In this document: piece by piece, positions 8,299-15,820 of the stretch
How positions within the stretch are numbered: the first letter of the stretch is position 1
How the letters are laid out: each line of letters opens with the position of its first letter
Assembly (NCBI RefSeq): GCF_021699195.1
Contig: NZ_SSXE01000009.1
Coordinates: 28,824 to 92,823 of the forward strand
DNA from: Nonomuraea sp. MG754425
GTDB lineage: Bacteria; Actinomycetota; Actinomycetes; Streptosporangiales; Streptosporangiaceae
Length of the DNA: 64,000 nt
Direction: 5' to 3'
Translations under genes and position numbers: made by a program
Notes under the pieces: model-generated
Databases searched by the model: none
What the model saw: only the letters and a program-made list of their open reading frames with translations
What the model was told of the DNA's origin: nothing

Positions 8299-9504
8299 AT
8301 GTTCGCGAACGTCACTCGTTCAGTGCGCTCCTGGCCGGACTCGTGGCGGGCCGGCCCCGTCTTCGCCAAGGACGGCGCGCTCGCGGCGGTGCTCACGCTG
8401 GCGGCGTTCGTACCGACGCTGGACACCATCGCGGCGCGGCTCGGCGACCTGCCCGGACGCCCGGCCGACCTGCCGGCGCTGGCGCTGACCGTGGCCCAGT
8501 CGGCGCCGCTGGCTCTGCGCAGCCGGTGGCCGGCGGCGAGCCTGGCGGTCATCGGCATCGCCTTCGCGGCCCATCAGGCGCTGGCCTACCCGCCGACCTT
8601 CGCCAGCATCGGGCTCTATCTCGCGGTGTACGCGGCCGGAGCCCATCAGGCCCGGTTCCGTCGCGGCGTCGCCGCTGGGACGACCGCGGGTTATGCCGCA
8701 CTCGCGGTCGTGCTGCACAGCCTCGGGTCACCCAATCGGGCTCTGGACTTCCTCGCCTTCTACCTGACGCTGGTGGTGATCTGGATGGCCGGTGCGGGAA
8801 TGCGCCGGTGGCGGGCGGAAGAGGCCGAGCACCGCCGGCTCAGCGCGGACGTGGCCAGGGCCGCCGAGCGGGCACGCATCGCCCGGGAACTGCACGACGT
8901 CGTCACGCATCACGTGACCGCCATGGTGATCCAGGCCGACGCGGCACAGTTCGTCGTCGGCACGGCGCCGGATCGCGCCGGATCGGGGCTCGCCGCCATC
9001 AGCGACACCGGACGCCGGGCGCTGACGGAGTTGCGGCACCTGCTCAACGTCCTGGAGGCGACCGGCGAGCCGGGCCCGGCCAACCGCACCCCGGCACTGG
9101 GCAGGATCGCCGACCTGGCCGAACAGGCCCGTCTGTCCGGCCAGCCGGTCGAGCTGAACGAGCACGGCCGGCAGCGGCCACGAACCGTGGACGTCGAACT
9201 GGCCGCCTACCGGGTGGTTCAGGAGGCGCTCACCAACGCCATGAAGCACGCGACAGGGCGGCGCACCGTCGTCACCGTGCACCATCACCCCGACCGCCTC
9301 ACCGTCGAGGTGACCACCGACGGCCCCACCGGCCCGGAACCCGCGGATCCCGGGCCCACCACCCCCCTCGTGCCCGCGGGCGGGCGGGGACTGAACGGGC
9401 TGCGCCAGCGGCTGCGGATGCTCGACGGCGACCTGATCGTCGCGAGCCGGCCTGACGGCGGGTTCAGCGTGCGAGCCCTCATCCCCTCCGGGAGCCAGAC
9501 ATGA
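8299..9504 (+). CDS. Sensor histidine kinase (HisKA_3 type)
   Basis: A 401-residue membrane kinase with four or five N-terminal helices (about 25-165). The HisKA_3 box RARIARELHDVVTHHVTAM carries phospho-acceptor His199. An HATPase_c domain follows, with the N box QEALTNAMKHATG and the C-terminal GRGLNGLRQRL. The usual DNGxG box is replaced by TDGPTG in an unusually Pro-rich stretch, so ATP-lid geometry may differ from the norm. The stop overlaps the ATG of the response regulator (ATGA). It probably has a leaderless transcript because a TANNNT box sits six bases upstream. The signal is unknown; DesK-like systems often sense envelope stress. Confidence 0.92.
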   Translation: MFANVTRSVRSWPDSWRAGPVFAKDGALAAVLTLAAFVPTLDTIAARLGDLPGRPADLPALALTVAQSAPLALRSRWPAASLAVIGIAFAAHQALAYPPTFASIGLYLAVYAAGAHQARFRRGVAAGTTAGYAALAVVLHSLGSPNRALDFLAFYLTLVVIWMAGAGMRRWRAEEAEHRRLSADVARAAERARIARELHDVVTHHVTAMVIQADAAQFVVGTAPDRAGSGLAAISDTGRRALTELRHLLNVLEATGEPGPANRTPALGRIADLAEQARLSGQPVELNEHGRQRPRTVDVELAAYRVVQEALTNAMKHATGRRTVVTVHHHPDRLTVEVTTDGPTGPEPADPGPTTPLVPAGGRGLNGLRQRLRMLDGDLIVASRPDGGFSVRALIPSGSQT

Positions 9505-10187
9505 CCGACGCCCCGATCAAGGTGCTCATCTGCGAGGACCAGGAACTCGTCCGGGCCGGCTACCTGACCATCTTCTCCGCCCAGCCCGACATGGAGGTGG
9601 TCGGCGAGGCCGCGGACGGTCGCGCGGCTGTCGAGGCCGCACGCCGGTTACGTCCCGACGTCATCGTGATGGACATCCGCATGCCCATCCTGGACGGCAT
9701 CGAGGCCACTCGCCAACTGGCCGGTCCCGGCGCCACCGCTCCGGCGAAGGTGCTGGTCGTCACCACCTTCAACGTCGACGAGTACGTCTACGAAGCGCTC
9801 AAGGCCGGAGCCAGCGGCTTCCTGCTCAAAGACGCCCCGCCGGCGGAACTGGCCAACGGCGTACGAACCATCGCCCGCGGAGACTCCCTGCTGGCCCCCG
9901 CCGTCACCCGCACCCTCATCGGCCACATCGCCGACCGGCTCCGCCCCTCCGCTACCTCCAAACCGGCCAGGGACCGGATCATCAGAGCGCTGACCGCCCG
10001 CGAGCTCGAGGTGCTCGAACAACTCTCCGCCGGTCTGTCGAACGCGGAGATCGCCGGCAGGCTGTTCATCGCCCCCGAGACCGTGAAGACCTACATCTCG
10101 CGGATCCTGACGAAGCTGCAACTGCGCGACCGCGTGCAGGCGGTCGTCCTCGCCTACCAGGCGGGACTCGTCCGCGGCGACGACTGA
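9501..10187 (+). CDS. NarL/FixJ-family response regulator
   Basis: A 228-residue regulator. The receiver domain has the acidic pair E12-D13 (VLICEDQ), phospho-acceptor Asp58 in VIVMDIRMP and Lys in FLLKDAPP. The C-terminal LuxR helix-turn-helix is LTARELEVLEQLSAGLSNAE with AGRLFIAPETVKTYISRILTKL. It is translationally coupled to the preceding kinase and is its cognate output protein. Targets cannot be read here; the CPBP protease gene immediately upstream is a reasonable candidate because such pairs often control an adjacent membrane-stress gene. Confidence 0.93.
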   Translation: MTDAPIKVLICEDQELVRAGYLTIFSAQPDMEVVGEAADGRAAVEAARRLRPDVIVMDIRMPILDGIEATRQLAGPGATAPAKVLVVTTFNVDEYVYEALKAGASGFLLKDAPPAELANGVRTIARGDSLLAPAVTRTLIGHIADRLRPSATSKPARDRIIRALTARELEVLEQLSAGLSNAEIAGRLFIAPETVKTYISRILTKLQLRDRVQAVVLAYQAGLVRGDD

Positions 10188-10440
10188 ACCACGATTCGTC
10201 CCGCACCGCTGAAGCCCGGGTGTAGCGCATCAGCCTGCGGAGCTTTGCCCCAGTTCTCATCGAGGGGATCGCCAGGCAGCCACGATTTGACCGGTCCGCG
10301 TCCCGGCTCGGGCTCCCACGCTTTCTTCCTCGGATTCCAGCGGAGCGTGGCCTCCCGCAGCGAATCGGCCGAGAGGTCGATTTCCTAGCGAATTCGATCA
10401 CCTCACGCCGCATGGGTAACTCGGTGTTTCTGCAGGGCGG
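10188..10440. other. Intergenic stretch of lower G+C
   Basis: 253 bases with noticeably lower G+C than the surroundings and no convincing gene. On the - strand a short open stretch (about 10205-10385) reads as protein-like (LREATLRWNPRKKAWEPEPG) but is preceded in frame by a TAG and lacks a start. It may be debris of a decayed gene continuous with the hydrolase remnant. Confidence 0.4.
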
Positions 10441-10680
10441 CTCCGCCCGCGCGGGGTTGGCGAAGGCGGTGCACCACGCGACGGAGCCGCCCCAGTCGTG
10501 CCCGACCAGGTGGAAGCGATCGGCGCCCAGGGTGTCGGCCACGTCCAGCACGTCCTGAACCAGGTGCGGCATCCGATACGCCGCCACCTCCGCGGGGCGT
10601 GCTCCGGGGGAGTATCCGCGCTGGTCGAAGGCCACGGCGCGGCAGCCCGCCGCGGCAAGCTCCGCGACGCCGGCTACTCG
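10441..10680 (-). pseudogene. Remnant of an alpha/beta hydrolase (epoxide-hydrolase-like)
   Basis: About 80 residues of an alpha/beta hydrolase survive. The strand-loop is AAGCRAVAFDQRGYSPGARP and the nucleophile elbow is LVGHDWGGSVAW, where Asp within GHDWGG would be the nucleophile of epoxide hydrolases and haloalkane dehalogenases. The upstream part (first strands and oxyanion HGFP region) and everything after FANPAR (the cap domain, acid and catalytic His) are missing, and the reading frame continues into unrelated sequence. It is therefore a truncated, non-functional fragment left between the regulator and the secretion island. Confidence 0.75.
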
Positions 10681-10789
10681 GCCGGTCCGGAGGTGGGAGG
10701 GACGTTCTGGTCTCCGCACTGCCGCCGCCGGGAGTCCTGACCGGCCACGACCGTGACGGCCCCACCCGGCGGGGCCGTCCGGCGCCGGA

Positions 10790-12802
10790 TCAGCCGCAGT
10801 TCGCCCAGTCTGCGGAGGTGCCCTCCGCGCCGACGCTGCCGGAGAACTTCACGCACTTGCCGGGCGCGTCCAGCTTGACCGGACCGGCGTAGTACTTGAA
10901 GTTGCCGCTGTCGGTGGCGCTGCCCCCGCCCTGGACGTCGAGCGTCGCGCTGACGGGACTCTCTTTCCCCACTCCCGCGTACTTCATCGTCACCACGCAG
11001 TTCTGTTCGGTGCCGGCGTTGTAGAGCTGGAAGGTCTCGCCGCCGCTGAACGACTGCGAGCGCTGTACGTAGAAGCCGGCCCCGCACACCTGGGCCGGTG
11101 CGTAGGGGTTCTTCGGCTCGGCCTGCGCGGGCGGGGGCGGCGGCGGGTCCGCGCTCCTGGGTGGCTCCGGCCTCGGCGGCTGGGTCGTCGGGGACTGTGT
11201 CGTGGGCGCCGGCGCGGGCGCCTGCGTGCTCATGGAGGGAGCCGGAGTCTCGGAGCTCCTCGTGGGGGACGGGGTGGGGTCCTGGGATCGCTGCGGTGTC
11301 CTGGTGGCGGTGCCGGAGGCCGTCGGTGTCGCCGTGACCGTCTTGGTCACCTGCGGCAAGGCCGTCCGAGTGGCCGGTGTGGCGGTCGGTTGCGGTGTCT
11401 TCTGCGAGGTGGTGGTCGGCTGCACGGTGGAAACCGGCTGGGTGGACGTGGGCGAAGGCGTGGGCACCGTGCTGTACACCGGCGCGGTCGGGACGTCCGA
11501 CGGCTGCTCGGTGGGAAGGATGAGCGGGCCCACGCCGTCCTGGTCCGTGGCGGAGGAGGTGGCCCATGGCACGGTCACCTCCGGTTGTGGCCGGCCGGAT
11601 TCCGGACCCAGTTGCGGAACCGGGTCACCGGCGCCGGTCTGCGCGTTCTGCTCCGACTCGATCAGAGCGGCGATGCCCCGGTCGGCCTCGCCTGCTGCGC
11701 CGACGCCAACCGAATTGACGGGCCGGGTCTCCGTGTAGTGACCGGCTCCCCAGATGGCGACGCCGGAGAGCACCATGAGTCCGGCCGCCGACGCGGCCAT
11801 GGCGATCGGGAACTTGCGCCGCGGGGCGGGCGTCCCCACGACCGGCGCCTGCAGCATCTGGGGGCGCTTGGCGGATCCGCCGGGTGGTTGCGGAGGCTGC
11901 CACGACTGTTGCGGTTGCTGCAGCGGCATCGACTGCGGCCGTACGGGGACGCCTTCGATCGGCGCGCCGTCCCCCGGAGTGGGTGACGGGGCTGGTTGTT
12001 CGTACAGCGGCAGCTTGGGCGGGGCCTTCGCCGGTGACAGTGCCGCCGTGATCCCCGGCTCCGCGTACTGGCCGCCGAGCAGGCGCAACAGCGCGTCGTA
12101 GGTGGTCGGCCGCGGGTCGGCGTCCTTCGCCAGCGCCGCGAGCACCACACCCCGCAGCGGCTCGGTCAGCGCGCCCAGCGCGGGCGCGCCGGTCAGCACC
12201 GCCTCGGCGTCGTGGCCGAACGGCGCCTTTCCGGTGGCCGCGAAGACCACCGTGGCCGCCCAGGCGAACAGGTCCGCCGCGGAGCCGTACGGTTCGTCCC
12301 GCAGTTGCTCGGGGGAGCGGTAGCCGATCTCGCCGGCGGCCTCGCCAAGGTCCAGGTCGGTCACCCGGACACCGTCGACGCCCATGATCACGTTGTGCGG
12401 GGTCAGCCCCCGGTGCGTGACGCCCACCAGATGCGCGGCGGTCAGCGCGGTCAGCGTGCCGACGGCCATCCGCTCCAGCGCGTCAGTGTTGAGCGGCCCG
12501 TCGGCCGCCAGGGTCTCGGCGAGGCTGCGCCCCCGCACATGCTCACGGACGACGTAGAGACAGCCTTCGTGCAGACCGGCGTCCACCATTTTGGCGACGT
12601 GCAGACCGGAGACGCGCCGGACGCCGGTGAAACGCGCGACGCCGTTCGGGTCCGGCTCCCCGGCCAGCACCTTGATCACCCGAAGCGGCGCGTCGTCCGA
12701 CTCCCGGCCGAGGAAGGTCGTCCCGCGCGGCCCCGCTGGCAGCCGGTCCGACAGAACGTAGTGACCCACGCTCTTTGGATCATCCGCTCGTAAAGGGCGC
12801 AT
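10790..12802 (-). CDS. Membrane Ser/Thr pseudokinase with SapA-like extracellular domain
   Basis: A 670-residue protein at the end of the secretion operon. Residues 12-245 form a protein-kinase fold with Lys44 in VIKVL. The catalytic loop reads HRGLTPHN (130-137), so the essential Asp of HRDLKPEN is Gly and its Lys is Thr. The DFG triad reads DLD (149-151), and the APE-like SPEQ remains. A Pro/Gln linker, one membrane helix (331-353), a long Thr/Pro-rich stalk and a C-terminal roughly 95-residue Cys-containing domain follow. That domain (CGAGFYVQ, LYNAG, DSGNFKYYAGPV) resembles actinomycete spore-associated protein A. The ATG at 12802 is preceded by AAGGAGA at 7 bases. It probably acts as a non-catalytic scaffold or sensor for the secretion machine. 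Confidence 0.85.
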   Translation of the reverse strand: MRPLRADDPKSVGHYVLSDRLPAGPRGTTFLGRESDDAPLRVIKVLAGEPDPNGVARFTGVRRVSGLHVAKMVDAGLHEGCLYVVREHVRGRSLAETLAADGPLNTDALERMAVGTLTALTAAHLVGVTHRGLTPHNVIMGVDGVRVTDLDLGEAAGEIGYRSPEQLRDEPYGSAADLFAWAATVVFAATGKAPFGHDAEAVLTGAPALGALTEPLRGVVLAALAKDADPRPTTYDALLRLLGGQYAEPGITAALSPAKAPPKLPLYEQPAPSPTPGDGAPIEGVPVRPQSMPLQQPQQSWQPPQPPGGSAKRPQMLQAPVVGTPAPRRKFPIAMAASAAGLMVLSGVAIWGAGHYTETRPVNSVGVGAAGEADRGIAALIESEQNAQTGAGDPVPQLGPESGRPQPEVTVPWATSSATDQDGVGPLILPTEQPSDVPTAPVYSTVPTPSPTSTQPVSTVQPTTTSQKTPQPTATPATRTALPQVTKTVTATPTASGTATRTPQRSQDPTPSPTRSSETPAPSMSTQAPAPAPTTQSPTTQPPRPEPPRSADPPPPPPAQAEPKNPYAPAQVCGAGFYVQRSQSFSGGETFQLYNAGTEQNCVVTMKYAGVGKESPVSATLDVQGGGSATDSGNFKYYAGPVKLDAPGKCVKFSGSVGAEGTSADWANCG

Positions 12803-12882
12803 GGATCTGTCTCCTTGTCGTTTGTCGTCGTGTTGTGGTGGTGGCCGGATCAGGCGCACCCAGCGGCCGGAGCCGACGGCGG

Positions 12883-14085
12883 CTAGGCCGGCTCGCCGGG
12901 TCTCCAACCGCGGCTTCGGCCGAGCGGCAGGACCAGCGCGAGTGCACCGGCCAGGGCCGTGAGGATCAGCGCGCCCGCCATCACGGCCAGCGAAAGATTT
13001 CTGGTCACGAAGTCCTCCGGCGGCACCTTGGCGATCGCGTCCGCCGAGATCGCCGCCGCAGGAGGCGGGGCCACCACCGGCCGGCCGTCGGGCTCGAACG
13101 GCAGCACGGCGCTGACCGCCAGCACCGGATTGACCATGCCCGCTCCGGTGCCCTCGCCGATGGAGCCGTCGGACGTGGCGATGATGCGCCGCCGTACCTG
13201 CTCCTGGTCGAGATGCGGGAACCTGGCGCGTACCAGTGCGGCGGTTCCGGAGACGTAGGCGGCGGCGAAGCTGGAGCCCTCAAGGTCCAGCTTGTACGCG
13301 CTGGGCGGCCACGGGGCGACGATGCCGACGCCTGGCCCCAGGACGCTCACGGGCGTGGCCGTGTTGGAGGAGTCGGCGCGGCGTCCGTCGGGTGTGGCCG
13401 AGCCGGCGGCCAGCACTCCTTCGTAGGAGCCCGGGTAGGCGGGGACGTTCTCGTTCTTCTCGGTGATGTTGCCCGCGGCGGCGACGATGACGATGTCGTG
13501 GGCCAGGGCGTTCTGGACGGCCGCCTTGAGCGCCGGATTGTCGGCCGCCTTGATCGAGATGTTGATGACGTCGGCTCTCAGTTGAACCGCCTTGTCGATG
13601 GCCGCGGCCAGGTTGGCGACGTGGCCCTGCGCCTGGTTGCTCTGTTTGAGTTCGATCACGGTCGCCTGCGGGGCCACCCCGTGAAAGGCGACGCCCGGGT
13701 AGAGGCGGCCGGCGATGATGCCGGTGACGGCGGTGCCGTGGCCGACGCAGTCGATGTGGCCGGTTCCGGTGAGGTCGACGAAGGTGGCGAACTGCCGCAG
13801 TTGCGGGTGCCGGGTGTCGAGACCGCTGTCGACGACGGCCACCCGTACGCCCGCCCCGGCGCTCAGCCTCCAGGCCGTCTTGATGTCGAGCCGCTGTTGC
13901 GCCCACGGCTCCCCACCAGGCAGCTTCACCGTGCCCGGTTCTGGGTCGCACTCCTCGGCGGCCGGCGTGACGGCCGCCGGGGAGGCGACCGCCGGACCGG
14001 CGGTGAGGACGAGGACCGATACGGCGGCCAGCAGCACCCGGCCGAGCATCGCGCTACTCGGTCGCGGGGTGGATGAGCCGGCCAT
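12883..14085 (-). CDS. mycP: Mycosin, type VII secretion subtilisin-like protease
   Basis: A 400-residue membrane-anchored S8 serine protease. The signal peptide lies at about 14-36, followed by an N-terminal extension with Cys. The catalytic triad is Asp86 (VVDSGLD), His116 (GHGTAVTG) and Ser272 (GSSFAAAYVSG), with oxyanion Asn206 (AAAGN). A C-terminal membrane helix (NLSLAVMAGALILTALAGAL) and a short basic tail complete it. GSS replaces the more usual GTS, which many mycosins tolerate. I chose ATG 14085 because GAGG lies about nine bases upstream; longer starts would put non-signal residues in front of the signal peptide. Mycosins stabilise the ESX membrane complex and clip substrates. It lies between the transglycosylase fusion and the pseudokinase. 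Confidence 0.93.
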   Translation of the reverse strand: MAGSSTPRPSSAMLGRVLLAAVSVLVLTAGPAVASPAAVTPAAEECDPEPGTVKLPGGEPWAQQRLDIKTAWRLSAGAGVRVAVVDSGLDTRHPQLRQFATFVDLTGTGHIDCVGHGTAVTGIIAGRLYPGVAFHGVAPQATVIELKQSNQAQGHVANLAAAIDKAVQLRADVINISIKAADNPALKAAVQNALAHDIVIVAAAGNITEKNENVPAYPGSYEGVLAAGSATPDGRRADSSNTATPVSVLGPGVGIVAPWPPSAYKLDLEGSSFAAAYVSGTAALVRARFPHLDQEQVRRRIIATSDGSIGEGTGAGMVNPVLAVSAVLPFEPDGRPVVAPPPAAAISADAIAKVPPEDFVTRNLSLAVMAGALILTALAGALALVLPLGRSRGWRPGEPA

Positions 14086-14246
14086 CGCCTGATTCCTCGA
14101 CCGGTCTGCCGGCGGCGAGCGGGACAACATCGAACACGGGCCTCTCGGGCCTGAAATCCGCAGGCACGCACACCTGTCCTCGATCGGGGGTCGCATCCGT
14201 TCGAGAGGAAATCTTGCGCTGCCGGGTTCTCCCTGTCATTAGCAGA

Positions 14247-14276
14247 GAGCGCAGGATGTGTTGGTGCTGGGCGCAG
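14247..14276 (+). repeat. 30-bp motif, copy A
   Basis: Matches GAGCGCA-N6-GTTGG-N6-GCGCAG exactly, with the three blocks 11 bp apart. It lies upstream of mycP (opposite strand) and downstream of the transglycosylase fusion gene. The block TGTC-N-TTAGCA immediately to its left is shared with the copy at 46103. Confidence 0.65.
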
Positions 14277-14309
14277 GCCGCCCGCGGGACGGGTCGCGGA
14301 GCGGGGCGG

Positions 14310-15473
14310 TCAGTAAGGCCGGTAGCTGCCGCCTCCCTCCAGGGACGAGATGCCGGGATGGCCGCCGAGGTTCCCGTAGCGGCTGTAGGTGTACAGAACC
14401 CCCGCGATGATGTTGTCGACCGGGTCGAGGATCTTGCCGTGGCCGGGCAGAGCGTGCGCGTTGAACGTCGGTGGGATGGTCTGCATCAGACCCTGCGACG
14501 GTATTCCGTTCTTGGCGTTGATGTCCCAGTTGTTGATGGCACTGGGGTTGCCGCCGGACTCGTGGTAAATGATCGTCCAGACGCGCTGGACGTCCTGGGG
14601 GTCGTTCGGGTCCAGGTCGCCGACGTCGATGCCGCGTTCACGCATGACGTCCGCCATCTCGGGAGACCTGATGACGGTGAGCGCCTGCTTGATCCACTCG
14701 ACGACCTCGGTCTTGGCCGCGGGCGTCCCGCTCGTCGGCGCGGCTCCGCCGGCTCCGGAGCCGGAGCCGCTACCGGCGCCCGCACCGCCCTGCTCCTGCG
14801 CGCCGCTCTCGTCGGCTGTCGCGGTCCAGACGACCTTCTGTTCGCCCGGGACGAAGTCCGGCCCGCCCGGAGGGGGGATGGCGGTGAAGAAGCCGAACCC
14901 CTGGGTCGGCTCGAGCTTGAGGTGTGTGTCCAGCGTGGTCATGGCGGTCGCGATGGCGTTCTCGGCCGTCGTGACGTGTGCCTGGGCCGAGGTGATGTTG
15001 CCGTTCATGAGACCGGTCAAGGTGGCGTCGGCGATCAGTGCGTCCTTCGCGGCGGCATCGCTCGCCGCGGGGTTCTGGGTCTTGTAGTTCGCCAGATGTT
15101 GCTGGGCGGTCGTGACCGCGTTCGTGGAGAGCGTCGCGATGTCCGCAGCGGCCTTCTCCATCGTCGTGGCGATGTCGTCGAGCGCCTTCGCGCAGGTGCC
15201 GACGGCGGCGTTGAAGGCGCCACCCGCCTGGGGATAGAGGCGGATGTGGCGGTCGAAGGCGTCCGCGGAGTCGCCCTCCCACTTCAGATCGACCTCGTTG
15301 ATGTTCCGGATGAGCGCGGAGGTGACGTGCGCGGTACGGTGCGAGCATGATCGCCAGGCCGAGGCGATGCTCCTGATGCCCGCGACGTTGCCCGTCACCT
15401 TGTCGTGCAGGGCCTTCAGCTCCCCGCCACGGGGCAGATCGGTGATGGCCAGCGTGACCGCGGGGGTGGTCAT
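14310..15473 (-). CDS. WXG100-like/lytic transglycosylase fusion, probable secreted effector or wall-remodelling protein
   Basis: A 387-residue two-domain protein. Residues 1-180 are helical with a WXG turn at W65-E66-G67 (VDLKWEGDSADAF), the hallmark of ESX substrates. A Gly/Ser-rich linker (228-250) leads to an SLT lytic transglycosylase domain (255-387). Its likely catalytic residue is Glu305 in YHESGGN, followed by the conserved GLMQTIPPTF and a DNIIAGVLYTYSRYG helix. It has no Sec signal, so export by this type VII system through the WXG domain is the natural reading. It would cut peptidoglycan to open a passage or act on neighbours. The start overlaps the stop of the upstream ESX-like gene (ATGA). 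Confidence 0.88.
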   Translation of the reverse strand: MTTPAVTLAITDLPRGGELKALHDKVTGNVAGIRSIASAWRSCSHRTAHVTSALIRNINEVDLKWEGDSADAFDRHIRLYPQAGGAFNAAVGTCAKALDDIATTMEKAAADIATLSTNAVTTAQQHLANYKTQNPAASDAAAKDALIADATLTGLMNGNITSAQAHVTTAENAIATAMTTLDTHLKLEPTQGFGFFTAIPPPGGPDFVPGEQKVVWTATADESGAQEQGGAGAGSGSGSGAGGAAPTSGTPAAKTEVVEWIKQALTVIRSPEMADVMRERGIDVGDLDPNDPQDVQRVWTIIYHESGGNPSAINNWDINAKNGIPSQGLMQTIPPTFNAHALPGHGKILDPVDNIIAGVLYTYSRYGNLGGHPGISSLEGGGSYRPY

Positions 15474-15784
15474 GCGCCCGAATCCGTCTCCGCGGCGCGC
15501 AGGTTGGTCTCGACCTCGTCGAGTGCCCGCTCGACGAGGTCGAGCTTCGTGCGGCCGCTCTCGATCTCACCACCGATGCCCGACCAGATGTTCTGCATCT
15601 TGGTGGTCAGTTCCTGAGCTCTCGCCAGTGTGCCGAAGAGCGCGGGGTGCGTCACGGCGCCGGGGTCCACCGACTTGGTCTCTTTGATGATCTCGGCGAG
15701 GACGAAGGCCTTGGCGGTCTCGCGGACCCGTCCCCGGCACTCGTCGAACACCTGATAGGAAACATCGACTCGGCCTGTGCTCAT
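15470..15784 (-). CDS. Small ESX/WXG100-like secretion protein
   Basis: A 104-residue all-helical protein with a W-S-G turn (NIWSGIGGEIESG, about residues 67-79) between two helices and a charged C-terminal helix (LDLVERALDEVETNLRAAE). This is the size and layout of an ESX-type substrate or the partner of one. It lies 36 bases after eccC and its stop overlaps the start of the transglycosylase fusion, so it is a likely heterodimer partner or chaperone for that fusion's WXG domain. No ribosome-binding site is evident upstream of ATG 15784, so translation may depend on coupling to eccC. Confidence 0.75.
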   Translation of the reverse strand: MSTGRVDVSYQVFDECRGRVRETAKAFVLAEIIKETKSVDPGAVTHPALFGTLARAQELTTKMQNIWSGIGGEIESGRTKLDLVERALDEVETNLRAAETDSGA

Positions 15785-15820
15785 GGGAGGGGAGCATAGA
15801 GGACATCGGATCGGGCGGGT

